This document shows, piece by piece, positions 54,201 through 61,525 of a stretch of 64,000 bases of DNA. Location of the stretch: contig CAYZDJ010000012.1 of NCBI GenBank assembly GCA_964477265.1, positions 22,070 through 86,069 of the forward strand, written 5' to 3'. The stretch comes from CAIVPM01 sp964477265. Lineage in GTDB: Bacteria; Bacteroidota; Bacteroidia; Chitinophagales; Chitinophagaceae. The notes below the pieces were generated by a model that had not been told where the DNA came from, made no database searches, and worked only from the letters and a program-made list of their open reading frames with translations. Every line of letters starts with the position of its first letter. Within the stretch, counting starts at the first letter, position 1. Both the position numbers and the translations under genes were made by a program.

Positions 54201-55991
54201 AATAACAAAACTAAGTTAATAAAGACGAATGTTACTTCTCCGAACAAAGAATATAACTTTATTGCAGATGCTGTGTTTAATTTAAGTGATACTGCTACAA
54301 CACCTGTAAACACTGTATTTGATTTGCAAAATTCAAGAATTGATATTGTTCAAAAACTAATTGGTAACGACGTATTCAGTAATATTAATGGTTATGCAAC
54401 TGGTAAGCTAAATGTAATTGGCAGTGGTTCAAATTTATCATTATTGGGTAAAGTAAAGTTGCAGAATGCAGGCATGAAAGTAAACTTTACACAGGTGTAT
54501 TATAAAATTGATGAAGCCAATCTTTCATTTGATAACAATGGTATTGACTTTGGTGAATTTACAATTAAGGATACTTTAGGCAATACAGGAACGGTTAAAG
54601 GAAAATTGTATGAACAGAATTTTAAAAAAATGTACTTCGATTTTGACTTGGCCACAAGCAACATGTTATTGTTAAATACAAAACCTCTCGACAACGATAA
54701 ATTCTATGGAACCATTATTGGCAAAGCATCTTTAAATTTTACTGGGCCAGAAGATAATTGCAAGATGAGGATTAGTGGCGAGCCAACACAGGCTTCGCAC
54801 ATTACCATTCCCAATAGAAACAGTAAAGAAACAAGCGAAGCAAGTTTTATTGTTTTTAAACCAATAGGCGAGGAGATGAGCGATGTAAAAAAACAAAGCA
54901 ATTTCAACTTATCTGTCGATTTGGATTTATTGGCAAATAATAAAATAGGATTTGATGTTGTGCTTGATGAAGCAAGTGGCGATGTAATAAGTGCCAAAGG
55001 AAATGGAAGGCTTAGGATAAAAGTGGGTACTAATGATAATTTTGATATGCGTGGAAGATTGGCAATTGATGAAGGAAATTATAATTTCAATTTTCAGTCT
55101 ATTATTCGTAAGCCATTTTTGTTAAGAAAAAGCGATAATAATTTTATTGAGTGGAATGGCGATCCTTATGATGCTAACATGCACATTGAGGCAATGTATG
55201 AAGCAAAGAACGTGAGCATAAAGGATTTGATAGGAAACACCAATCAATCATCTTTTAACAGTGCCAGCAGAAGCTTTAGAGATGATGTGTATGTGATAGC
55301 AACATTGTCTGGTAAATTAATGAAACCAGATATTAAATTCAGGTTCGATTTTCCTGCAAACAGTCCTATAAAAAATGATGATGTTTTTGACAGGTTTAGA
55401 AAGAAAATTGAGAATGATGATAATGAGATGATAAAGCAGGTTGCTTACCTTATTGTGTTTAATTCATTTGCACCTTATGGCGAGCAAAGCATTGCCCAGA
55501 CTAACTTTACATCAATTGGAGTAAACACTATTTCTGGTTTGGTAACCAAAGAAGTTAATAAAACTTTTACCAATTTATTGTATAAAATAACAAAAGACAA
55601 AAGCATTATTTTCGACTTGTCATCTGCTGTTTACAGTAGCAACGATTTATTTGCAACCGGTAGTTTAAATGCCACTTCCACACAGTTCGACAGGTATAAT
55701 GTAAAGGTTAAAGTTGGTAAAAGTTTTTTAAATGATAAAGTAAGGATAAACCTTGGCAGCGACTTTGATATTAACCTTCGTTCTGCTACGCAAACAGGAG
55801 ATTTTCAATGGCTGCCAGATTGGAATGTGCAATGGAGCCTGAATGATGACAGAAGCCTTTCGCTTGTTGTTTTTAATAAAAACAGCTTAGATATTAGTGG
55901 CAATACTTTAGGCAGAAGAACAAGGCAGGGTGTAGGTATTACTTATAAAAAAGATTTTGACAGAAGCCCATTTGAGAAAGGGGAATATTAG
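51282..55991 (+). CDS. TamB-like translocation and assembly protein
   Basis: 1569 residues from a TTG start (K-R-F-F-K-I-L-K next). A single N-terminal membrane anchor (about 11-30) is followed by an AsmA-like start and a very long run of beta-strand repeats, then the conserved TamB/DUF490 C-terminal domain (D-M-R-G-R-L-A-I-D-E-G-N-Y, N-G-D-P-Y-D-A). Such proteins bridge the periplasm, and help move lipids or insert outer-membrane proteins. The TTG start is the first in-frame start with a proper anchor, and translation may be weak. Confidence 0.88.
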   Translation: MKRFFKILKRTLLALFILLIVFAIAIQTKPVQNWLVSIATNKISKILKTKVSVKSVDFTLFSNANINGLYIEDRNKDTILYAGSLTISITDWFFLKDKTELKKFGLEDAVIKMNRKDSVWNYQYIVDHFASTDTTTKKPNNKDFQLKEVDIKNLRLVKDDGWRGEIITVKLDELFVKADSINLKTNKVFINKLQIEKPYVNIQKYKGTRPDNYVFPVVKETVNANPLLFVVNSIKLNNATLAINHHYGVFADGFDGAHILFSPLNVNVDNFKINGDVITGALNINGKERSGFEIKQLAANLKWTSRIMELKDLELITNKSRISNYYAMKFKNFDDDFAEYETMVTMDARFKNTHINSDDVAYFSPALKTWKKELQISGDFLGTVSDFTVEKLVAKEKSNGTIISGTFGMKGLPDMDKTVISFNNGNIKTNYKDLSAIVPALKNTTTPNLAALGSIQFNGNFNGTTSKFITNGTVSTALGNITTNLSMQLPQNSDALYSGNITINKFDLKTFLNENQLGIVDFAGKFDGKSFTLARLDTKLEGFFTSFGFNGYNYTNVTTNGKFLNKYFNGELKIEDPNFHLNGHAEADFSKAIPSFNILADITKTNLQSLNLSKKELHFTGLLDVNFAGTNIDNFLGEAKLLNATISNDKSKLKFDSLTLSSLKVDTVKALHFASNDFNVDVKGDFKILDLPTCFQSFLHNYYPSYINAPASIPQNQKFTVNLTTRYVEPYLQLFDKDLKGFNDASLTGTIDTKDNFLGLNILLPYGKYKNYVITGAEFTGKGNRDSVKIDGSIAEFQVSDSSRFPNTNLSIVSSNDFSDIKIKTRASNTLNEADLNAKLETSPNGIKINFNPSSFILNDKKWILDNAGEIILYKNYSVAKNVKFVQGFQEISLETAPDEAGNTNTLDVKLKDVIVGDIASSFLKTTNIEGIANGTIHVDDIFGQLNANADIKVTEFSIDDDSIGVAYIKANYNNKTKLIKTNVTSPNKEYNFIADAVFNLSDTATTPVNTVFDLQNSRIDIVQKLIGNDVFSNINGYATGKLNVIGSGSNLSLLGKVKLQNAGMKVNFTQVYYKIDEANLSFDNNGIDFGEFTIKDTLGNTGTVKGKLYEQNFKKMYFDFDLATSNMLLLNTKPLDNDKFYGTIIGKASLNFTGPEDNCKMRISGEPTQASHITIPNRNSKETSEASFIVFKPIGEEMSDVKKQSNFNLSVDLDLLANNKIGFDVVLDEASGDVISAKGNGRLRIKVGTNDNFDMRGRLAIDEGNYNFNFQSIIRKPFLLRKSDNNFIEWNGDPYDANMHIEAMYEAKNVSIKDLIGNTNQSSFNSASRSFRDDVYVIATLSGKLMKPDIKFRFDFPANSPIKNDDVFDRFRKKIENDDNEMIKQVAYLIVFNSFAPYGEQSIAQTNFTSIGVNTISGLVTKEVNKTFTNLLYKITKDKSIIFDLSSAVYSSNDLFATGSLNATSTQFDRYNVKVKVGKSFLNDKVRINLGSDFDINLRSATQTGDFQWLPDWNVQWSLNDDRSLSLVVFNKNSLDISGNTLGRRTRQGVGITYKKDFDRSPFEKGEY

Positions 55992-56017
55992 ATATTTTTT
56001 ATACCAAAATAATCATC

Positions 56018-56428
56018 TTGAAACCCAATAAACTAAAATTCTATTTAGATTTTATACCCTTAGTCATACTATTTATGTATGGCAGCATATTAATCTTATC
56101 CATATCCCAATCGCACCAATTATTGCATTGGAAGCATATTGTAGGGTTGCTTATTTTACCTGTAAATACACAGCTTTTATTAAAGCAACATAAGCTTGGC
56201 GTTATTGCCTTGGGGTTTACAATATTACTTGGAATGGTTGGGTTATTTTCGTATGATACCTACATATCAACAACTACTTTTTTTATTGGTAAAACAGAAA
56301 ACGCAACAATCCCTGTTTTTCATGGACAACCAATATTTCTAGCTTCCCTGATATTGCATTTTATTATTAGCGGTAAATACTATTTTGGAATTTTAACTAA
56401 ACAATACTGGAAAAATATTTTGGAGTAA
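56018..56428 (+). CDS. Small polytopic membrane protein, unknown
   Basis: 136 residues from a TTG (K-P-N-K-L-K-F next), with four hydrophobic segments (about 10-28, 36-54, 60-80, 100-118). It follows the TamB-like gene by 26 bases and may be co-transcribed. No known family is recognised. Confidence 0.6.
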   Translation: MKPNKLKFYLDFIPLVILFMYGSILILSISQSHQLLHWKHIVGLLILPVNTQLLLKQHKLGVIALGFTILLGMVGLFSYDTYISTTTFFIGKTENATIPVFHGQPIFLASLILHFIISGKYYFGILTKQYWKNILE

Positions 56429-56487
56429 AGTTTTTATTTACGTTTTCAAGGCTTTATTCATTTGCATTATAAATGTAACATAGCTCC

Positions 56488-56495
56488 TACATTTG
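56488..56495 (+). promoter_or_regulatory. Probable -7 box of the ABC-F gene
   Basis: TACATTTG fits TAnnTTTG; a TTTG lies 23 bases upstream at 56461. The leader would be about 15 bases. Confidence 0.4.
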
Positions 56496-56514
56496 CCAAC
56501 TTTAAAAATAAGCA

Positions 56515-58467
56515 ATGCTAATAGGATTACAGAACGTGACTTTTGAGTTTGGTGCAAGGGTAATTGTTGAAGATGCAACATGGCATATTCATCCAGGCGA
56601 AAGAATTGGATTAATTGGATATAATGGCACTGGTAAATCAACTTTATTTAAAGTGTTGGTTGGAGAATATACACCAAGCAAGGGTTCTGTTGAACGAAGC
56701 AAGGAAACTACATTAGGCTATTTACATCAGGATTTATTGAGTTTTGATACCAATGATTCTATACTTGAAGTAGCTATGCAAGCTTTTGAACAAGTAAAAA
56801 AAATAGAAAAAGAGCTTGAAGAAATTACCAAAAAATTAGAAACCGATAGCAGCGAGGAAATGCTGTTGCTATATAGCGAAAAATTGCACGACCTTGAAGT
56901 GGCAGGTGCTTACGAAATTGAACATAAAACTGAAGAGGTATTGCATGGTTTGGGTTTTAAAGATGCAGATTTAAAAAGGCCTTACAAAGAATTTAGTGGT
57001 GGCTGGAGAATGCGTGTACTGCTGGCTAAAATGATTTTGCAACAACCAGATGTGTTGCTTTTGGATGAGCCTACCAATCACTTGGATTTACCAAGTATTG
57101 AATGGCTTGAAAAATATTTGCTGCACTATAAAGGCAGCGTAGTTATTGTGAGCCACGATAAATTTTTCTTAAACAGAATGGTAAATAAAGTAGTTGAATT
57201 GTATCAGCAGGAGCTACATATTTACAGTGGCAACTATGATTTTTATGAAGAGGAAAAAGCCATTCGTGTAGAGCTACAACAAAAGGCTTACGAGAACCAG
57301 CAAGATTACATTCGTCAGCAAGAGCGATTTGTAGAACGCTTTAAGGCAAAGGCTTCCAAGGCTGCTGCTGCTCAAAGTATTGTTAAACGATTAGATAAAA
57401 TAGAACGTATTGAACAAACTGAAATTGAACGCCCCAACATTAAAATAAACTTCAGGGTAGATAAACAGCCAGGCAAAATTATTAGTGAATTAAAGGATGT
57501 AACAAAACGCTTTGGCAATATAGAAATTTTAAATGGTGCCAGTGCAGAAATTAATCGAGGTGATAAGATAGCATTGATTGGTGCTAATGGAAAAGGTAAG
57601 TCCACCATACTTAGAATTGTAAGTGGCAGCGAACCAATTAATGGCGAAAGGGTTGAAGGACACAATGTGGAAGAGAGCTTTTATGCACAGCATCAGCTTG
57701 AGGCTTTAAACATTAACAACACTATTTTAGAAGAAATGCAGTTGTGTGGCAGTAATAAAACTGACCTTGAATTGCGTAGCTTATTGGGTTGTTTTTTGTT
57801 TAGTGGAGATGATGCAGACAAGAAAATTAAGGTATTGAGTGGAGGCGAAAAAGCTCGTGTAGCGTTGGCAAAGGTTATTGCAGGTCGCAGTAATTTTTTA
57901 TTGCTAGATGAGCCTACAAACCACCTTGACATGCACAGTGTAGAGTTATTAGCTGAAGCTTTAAATAAATACGAAGGAACTTATTTAACAGTAAGCCACG
58001 ACAGGTTTTTTATAAGTAAAACCGCTAATAAAATCTGGGAAATTGAGGATGGTTTAATTAAAGAATTTAAAGGAACATATAACGAATGGGTTGAGTGGAA
58101 TGAAAGAGAAGCTAGTAAGGCAAAGGTAGAAAATCAAAAACAAAAAGTTGATACCGAAAAACGAGAAACAAAAAACGAGAAACAAGAAACAAGAAACGTA
58201 AATAACGAGAAACAAGAAACGAGAAACGAATTTAGCAAAGAGCTGCAAAAACTAAAACGAAGCTTTGAAAAAATAGAAGGCGATGTATCTAACCTTAACA
58301 CTAAAAAGCAAAGCATAGAAAACGACCTTGGCAACCCAGATAATTATGCAGACAAAGCCAAGTTTCAATTACTTGAAGCTGCCTATAAAACTGTAAAGCA
58401 AGAGTTGGCTGAGGCTAATAAAAAGTACGAAGAACTATTTGAAAAAATAATGGAAATGGAGGGGTAA
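56515..58467 (+). CDS. ABC-F family ATPase (Uup/EttA-like)
   Basis: 650 residues, two ABC domains with no membrane part. Walker A sites G-Y-N-G-T-G-K-S-T and G-A-N-G-K-G-K-S-T, signatures F-S-G-G-W and L-S-G-G-E, and Walker B L-L-L-D-E-P-T-N-H-L-D in each are intact. ABC-F proteins bind the ribosomal E site and rescue or regulate translation. After the second domain a Lys/Glu/Arg-rich linker (about 545-575), encoded by heptamer repeat DNA, leads to a C-terminal coiled coil (about 580-650), like Uup. Confidence 0.93.
   Translation: MLIGLQNVTFEFGARVIVEDATWHIHPGERIGLIGYNGTGKSTLFKVLVGEYTPSKGSVERSKETTLGYLHQDLLSFDTNDSILEVAMQAFEQVKKIEKELEEITKKLETDSSEEMLLLYSEKLHDLEVAGAYEIEHKTEEVLHGLGFKDADLKRPYKEFSGGWRMRVLLAKMILQQPDVLLLDEPTNHLDLPSIEWLEKYLLHYKGSVVIVSHDKFFLNRMVNKVVELYQQELHIYSGNYDFYEEEKAIRVELQQKAYENQQDYIRQQERFVERFKAKASKAAAAQSIVKRLDKIERIEQTEIERPNIKINFRVDKQPGKIISELKDVTKRFGNIEILNGASAEINRGDKIALIGANGKGKSTILRIVSGSEPINGERVEGHNVEESFYAQHQLEALNINNTILEEMQLCGSNKTDLELRSLLGCFLFSGDDADKKIKVLSGGEKARVALAKVIAGRSNFLLLDEPTNHLDMHSVELLAEALNKYEGTYLTVSHDRFFISKTANKIWEIEDGLIKEFKGTYNEWVEWNEREASKAKVENQKQKVDTEKRETKNEKQETRNVNNEKQETRNEFSKELQKLKRSFEKIEGDVSNLNTKKQSIENDLGNPDNYADKAKFQLLEAAYKTVKQELAEANKKYEELFEKIMEMEG
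58161..58225 (+). repeat. Heptamer array (ACGAGAA/ACAAGAA) inside the ABC-F coding sequence
   Basis: Units ACGAGAA at 58161, 58175, 58205 and 58219, with ACAAGAA or ACAAAAA between them, keep a period of seven. Three units equal seven codons, so addition or loss of three units keeps the frame. It encodes the repetitive K-R-E-T-K-N-E-K-Q-E-T-R-N part of the linker. Confidence 0.9.
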
Positions 58468-58504
58468 TAATTGTTAACGGTTAGTGATTAAAGTTTAGTA
58501 ATAA

Positions 58505-58545
58505 ACAATTCTTAATTACGAATTCCCAATTCCTAATTCCCAATA
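58505..58545. repeat. CCCAATT/CCTAATT heptamer repeat upstream of efp
   Basis: AATTCCC-AATTCCT-AATTCCC units with seven-base period occupy the expected -33 region of the efp promoter. Confidence 0.75.
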
Positions 58546-58551
58546 CTCCCC

Positions 58552-58559
58552 TACATTTG
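58552..58559 (+). promoter_or_regulatory. Probable -7 box of efp
   Basis: TACATTTG, a full TAnnTTTG match, 20 bases before the efp ATG. The same sequence precedes the ABC-F gene. Confidence 0.5.
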
Positions 58560-58579
58560 CCACCTCAAAAAAAATAATT

Positions 58580-59146
58580 ATGGCAACAACTTCAGACATC
58601 AGTCGTGGAATGGTTTTAAAATTAGATGGCAGCCTTTACAGCATTGTAGAATTTGGAGAAAATAAAACAGCTCGTGCAGCTGCTAAAGTTTGGGCTAAAT
58701 TAAAAGGTGTAGATAACAGCAGAACTATTGAGAAAACCTGGAACAGTGGCGAAACAGTTTATCCTGTAAGGGTTGAAAAAAAGAACTATCAGTTTTTATA
58801 TAAGGATGAAGGTGGCTATAACTTAATGAACAACGAAACCTACGAGCAAATTGCTATTGCTGAAGATATGATTGATGGCGTTGCTTATTTAAAAGAAGGT
58901 GCAGAAGTTGCAGTTTTAATTAATACCGAAACTGAACAGCCAATTGGTGCTGAGTTGCCAGAGAAAATTGTAGTATTAATTACTTATTGCGAGCCAGGTG
59001 TTAAAGGCGATACTGCAACACGTGCTACAAAGCCTGCAACCATTGAAAGTGGTGCTACCATTCAGGTTCCTTTGTTTGTTGGCGAAGGTGAAACTATTAG
59101 AATTAATACCAAAACTGGCGATTATGTTGAGCGTGTAAAAGCATAG
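58580..59146 (+). CDS. efp: Elongation factor P with a non-standard modification loop
   Basis: 188 residues, full length: KOW-like N-terminal domain and two OB domains with the ending G-D-T-A-T-R, P-L-F-V-G-E-G-E, I-R-I-N-T-K-T-G-D-Y-V. EF-P relieves stalling at polyproline. Ungapped alignment to E. coli from the D-G at 16-17 puts Arg-32 at the modified position (Lys-34 in E. coli), but the surrounding P-G-K-G is T-A-R-A. Arg is the target of EarP rhamnosylation in other bacteria, there within P-G-R-G. The modification here is unknown. Confidence 0.94.
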   Translation: MATTSDISRGMVLKLDGSLYSIVEFGENKTARAAAKVWAKLKGVDNSRTIEKTWNSGETVYPVRVEKKNYQFLYKDEGGYNLMNNETYEQIAIAEDMIDGVAYLKEGAEVAVLINTETEQPIGAELPEKIVVLITYCEPGVKGDTATRATKPATIESGATIQVPLFVGEGETIRINTKTGDYVERVKA

Positions 59147-59166
59147 GTTTTGAAAAATAAATTTAT

Positions 59167-59198
59167 AAAAAAGCTGCCCTTTACAGGCAGCTTTTTTG
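59167..59198 (+). terminator. Terminator of efp
   Basis: AAAAAAGCTGCC (59167-59178) pairs perfectly with 59186-59197, seven-base loop, T run. Confidence 0.93.
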
Positions 59199-59220
59199 TT
59201 GCAGAAAAGTCAAAATTATT

Positions 59221-59254
59221 TTCTGCCATTGTTGGTGTTCTCTTCACCAACAAT
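59221..59254. repeat. REP-like palindrome R1
   Basis: TTCTGCC followed by ATTGTTGGTG (59228-59237) and CACCAACAAT (59245-59254), a perfect ten-base stem. It differs from the RAYT-unit ends only by TTCTGCC for TTCGCC and in the loop. Confidence 0.85.
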
Positions 59255-59263
59255 ATTTAATTA

Positions 59264-59653
59264 TTACGCTGGTTTATTAGTATCGGTTTTAGCCACACGA
59301 TGCACAATAGAATTTACTGCCAAAATATTGGCGTTGTTTATTAATGTATTTAACTCAGCAATGCAAGCCTCATAATTGGTTAAATCTTCTTTATCGGCTT
59401 TGGCAGTGTTGTATCTGCTGCTTAGCATTACAAGCATTTCATCAAAAAGGGCTTTAGATACCTTGCGAACCACAGTGAAACTTGGTATATTATTGTTGGC
59501 AGTGGCTGTGTTTACACGTTGACTATAAGTGGTGGCAAACTGAGTATTTGCGGTTTCTAAAGCTGCAATCCACGCTGTGCCATTCATTGCAGCAAGGTCG
59601 GCTTCGCCATTGTTGGTGTTTTCCTCACCAACAATATTTATAAGCTTCCCCAT
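59264..59653 (-). pseudogene. C-terminal remnant of a DUF6261-like protein
   Basis: An open frame of 129 codons, but the first about 17 (G-K-L-I-N-I-V-G-E-E-N-T-N-N-G-E) are read from the tail of the RAYT gene and its REP palindrome. The native part starts at A-D-L-A-A-M-N-G-T-A-W and resembles the C-terminal half of DUF6261-type helical proteins of Bacteroidota (family call tentative). The 5' half has been replaced by the mobile unit, so this is a remnant, not a gene with its own start. Confidence 0.65.
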
Positions 59654-60156
59654 TTACTTACAAATTTCCAAATAGATTCATTGTTTAAATACAATGATGC
59701 CGAAGAGTATTTATAGTCTATAGCTTCGTTACACAAACCAGCTTTTATAGGATTATTATGTAAATAATTCATTTTTTGCAACATTGTTTCATTGCTATGT
59801 ACCTCTATGCTTAAAGCGTTTCTCTCCCAAATTTGATACATTCTATCTTTTGCACCAACATAAAAGTGCTCAAGCACCTGTTTATGATTTTTTCTTAAAT
59901 CTAGCAAAATTTGTTGAGCAGTATATTTCATAAACGATTGTTGAAGTTTGATTTTATTGGTTTCGTTATTCATTCTCCAAATTATATGAATGTGATTACT
60001 CATTATTACAAATGCAAATACTTGTACCTTATTTTGTTTTACAAGATATTCTAAACTGCTTACTATTATATCCTTGTATTTTTCTTGTTTTAATAGAGGT
60101 TTCCATTCTAATATTGTTGCAGTAAAAAAAACTGGGTAGTTAATTGGAAAACACAT
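59638..60156 (-). CDS. REP-associated tyrosine transposase (RAYT), copy 1
   Basis: 172 residues. The Y1/IS200-like fold has the HuH metal motif N-H-I-H-I-I-W (about 54-60) and the RAYT-type M-N-Y-L-H-N-N-P-I-K-A-G (about 130-141), whose Tyr is the probable nucleophile, then Y-K-Y-S-S-A. RAYTs cut and join single-stranded DNA at REP palindromes. The stop is three bases from one REP and the start 24 bases from the other, so the gene is packed between its likely substrates. Confidence 0.9.
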   Translation of the reverse strand: MCFPINYPVFFTATILEWKPLLKQEKYKDIIVSSLEYLVKQNKVQVFAFVIMSNHIHIIWRMNNETNKIKLQQSFMKYTAQQILLDLRKNHKQVLEHFYVGAKDRMYQIWERNALSIEVHSNETMLQKMNYLHNNPIKAGLCNEAIDYKYSSASLYLNNESIWKFVSKWGSL

Positions 60157-60180
60157 AATCTAAATTATGAGAATTGGGGA

Positions 60181-60213
60181 TTTGTTGGTGAGGAAAACAC
60201 CAACAAAGGCGAA
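60181..60213. repeat. REP-like palindrome R3, right end of RAYT copy 1
   Basis: TTTGTTGGTG (60181-60190) pairs with CACCAACAAA (60198-60207), followed by GGCGAA. It is the inverse of the left-end REP with one A/T exchange at each side. Confidence 0.88.
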
Positions 60214-60251
60214 AAAAACAAAACTGAAATTAGCAATAAAGTTTAGTTATA

Positions 60252-60328
60252 CTTTTCTTGTCGGTGGACAAGAAAAGCGAACGCCCAACATTAGGTTTGC
60301 TACAATTTGGGCTGGACGTTGTAAACCT
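60252..60328. other. Compact structured non-coding block between the RAYT units
   Basis: CTTTTCTTGTC (60252-60262) pairs perfectly with GACAAGAAAAG (60267-60277). Then AGGTT (60293-60297) with AACCT (60324-60328) and TACAA (60301-60305) with TTGTA (60319-60323) form a stem with a three-base bulge, while GCCCAA (60283-60288) can alternatively pair with TTGGGC (60307-60312). The look is loosely like an integron attC site, but no clear GTTRRRY right end is seen. Confidence 0.5.
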
Positions 60329-60391
60329 CAACTTTTTTTCGTTGCCTGCAAGTTTATCCCACATTTTCTAATTGACAACAAATAACTGACA

Positions 60392-60889
60392 ATGAGATTT
60401 GTTTTATTGATAATTGTAGTATTGTTTCATTCGTGTGCTATTGTTGACAAATCACAATATTTTGAACCTATCGGTAAAAGTGATTTTTCAAAAATGACAT
60501 CTGACCAATCAAGAAGAATTTATAATAGTCATTTAAGGTCTATTGTTCACTTAAAGAAATTTATTATTGGACAAAACCTTGATACAATTGGATATTTCAT
60601 CATAAAAAGATTTGGATATGACCATCAAAAAAGTGTTGCTTTTGGATTAGGTTTACCATTCATACCTAATTTTTTAATTGAACCCAATCAAAGTGGTTGG
60701 AATGATTTAATCGAAGTGGGAATAAACTATTATGATACTTGCAATAGTTTTAATTCCTTAAATGAAAATTCTTTTTGCTTAATTGCTGACAATAATGACA
60801 CCATAAAATGTAACTATGGTTTCTTTAAACGAGACAAGGATTGTGAATTTCGCCATTGTTGGTGTTTTCCTCACCAACAATATTTATAA
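60392..60889 (+). CDS. Small lipoprotein interrupted at its 3' end by a RAYT unit
   Basis: 165 codons. The lipoprotein signal M-R-F-V-L-L-I-I-V-V-L-F-H-S-C gives Cys-15. The body (15-152) has no family I recognise. From about residue 152 the frame runs into the REP palindrome, which supplies the last residues (R-H-C-W-C-F-P-H-Q-Q-Y-L). Joining the flanks of copy 2 (60848 to 61462) would give an end within a few codons, so little native sequence is missing. Confidence 0.65.
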   Translation: MRFVLLIIVVLFHSCAIVDKSQYFEPIGKSDFSKMTSDQSRRIYNSHLRSIVHLKKFIIGQNLDTIGYFIIKRFGYDHQKSVAFGLGLPFIPNFLIEPNQSGWNDLIEVGINYYDTCNSFNSLNENSFCLIADNNDTIKCNYGFFKRDKDCEFRHCWCFPHQQYL

Positions 60890-61459
60890 GCTTCCCCATT
60901 TACTTACAAATTTCCAAATAGATTCATTGTTTAAATACAATGATGCCGAAGAGTATTTATAGTCTATAGCTTCGTTACACAAACCAGCTTTTATAGGATT
61001 ATTATGTAAATAATTCATTTTTTGCAACATTGTTTCATTGCTATGTACCTCTATGCTTAAAGCGTTTCTCTCCCAAATTTGATACATTCTATCTTTTGCA
61101 CCAACATAAAAGTGCTCAAGCACCTGTTTATGATTTTTTCTTAAATCTAGCAAAATTTGTTGAGCAGTATATTTCATAAACGATTGTTGAAGTTTGATTT
61201 TATTGGTTTCGTTATTCATTCTCCAAATTATATGAATGTGATTACTCATTATTACAAATGCAAATACTTGTACCTTATTTTGTTTTACAAGATATTCTAA
61301 ACTGCTTACTATTATATCCTTGTATTTTTCTTGTTTTAATAGAGGTTTCCATTCTAATATTGTTGCAGTAAAAAAAACTGGGTAGTTAATTGGAAAACAC
61401 ATAATCTAAATTATGAGAATTGGGGATTTGTTGGTGAGGAAAACACCAACAAAGGCGAA
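60849..61459 (-). mobile_element. REP-RAYT-REP unit, copy 2 (611 bp)
   Basis: It has the same ends (60849-60881 and 61427-61459), gene and orientation as copy 1, offset by 1246 bases. It lies inside the 3' end of the lipoprotein gene at 60392. The identity suggests recent copying or a recent recombination. Confidence 0.88.
60884..61402 (-). CDS. REP-associated tyrosine transposase (RAYT), copy 2
   Basis: 172 residues, identical to copy 1 (HuH motif N-H-I-H-I-I-W; Tyr in M-N-Y-L-H-N-N-P). RAYT genes are usually single-copy and vertically kept; two identical copies 1.2 kb apart is unusual and argues that this unit moves. Confidence 0.9.
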   Translation of the reverse strand: MCFPINYPVFFTATILEWKPLLKQEKYKDIIVSSLEYLVKQNKVQVFAFVIMSNHIHIIWRMNNETNKIKLQQSFMKYTAQQILLDLRKNHKQVLEHFYVGAKDRMYQIWERNALSIEVHSNETMLQKMNYLHNNPIKAGLCNEAIDYKYSSASLYLNNESIWKFVSKWGSL

Positions 61460-61466
61460 AATTGGG

Positions 61467-61490
61467 TAATTGTACAAAGTAGTACAATTA
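61467..61490. repeat. TAATTGTAC hairpin at the right flank of copy 2
   Basis: TAATTGTAC (61467-61475) pairs with GTACAATTA (61482-61490) across six bases. The TTGTAC/GTACAA core is the same as in the hairpin array at 18.4-18.7 kb. It could be the original terminator of the interrupted lipoprotein gene. Confidence 0.65.
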
Positions 61491-61525
61491 TTAAATAATT
61501 TTTTATTTTAATATTTTTTTTCATT

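Larger units (their letters stand above)
59603..60213 (-). mobile_element. REP-RAYT-REP unit, copy 1 (611 bp)
   Basis: The ends are 33-base inverted repeats, each itself a hairpin: TTCGCC-ATTGTTGGTG-TTTTCCT-CACCAACAAT at 59603-59635 and the inverse at 60181-60213, differing at two positions. The single gene inside is a RAYT. Sequence identity to copy 2 (60849-61459) shows no difference by eye over the whole unit and two bases beyond. No target duplication flanks it, as expected for Y1 enzymes. Confidence 0.88.

Noticed and set aside
60252..60328. Calling an integron attC site outright
   Set aside because: A GTTRRRY-type right end is missing and no integrase is seen; kept only as an attC-like structure.
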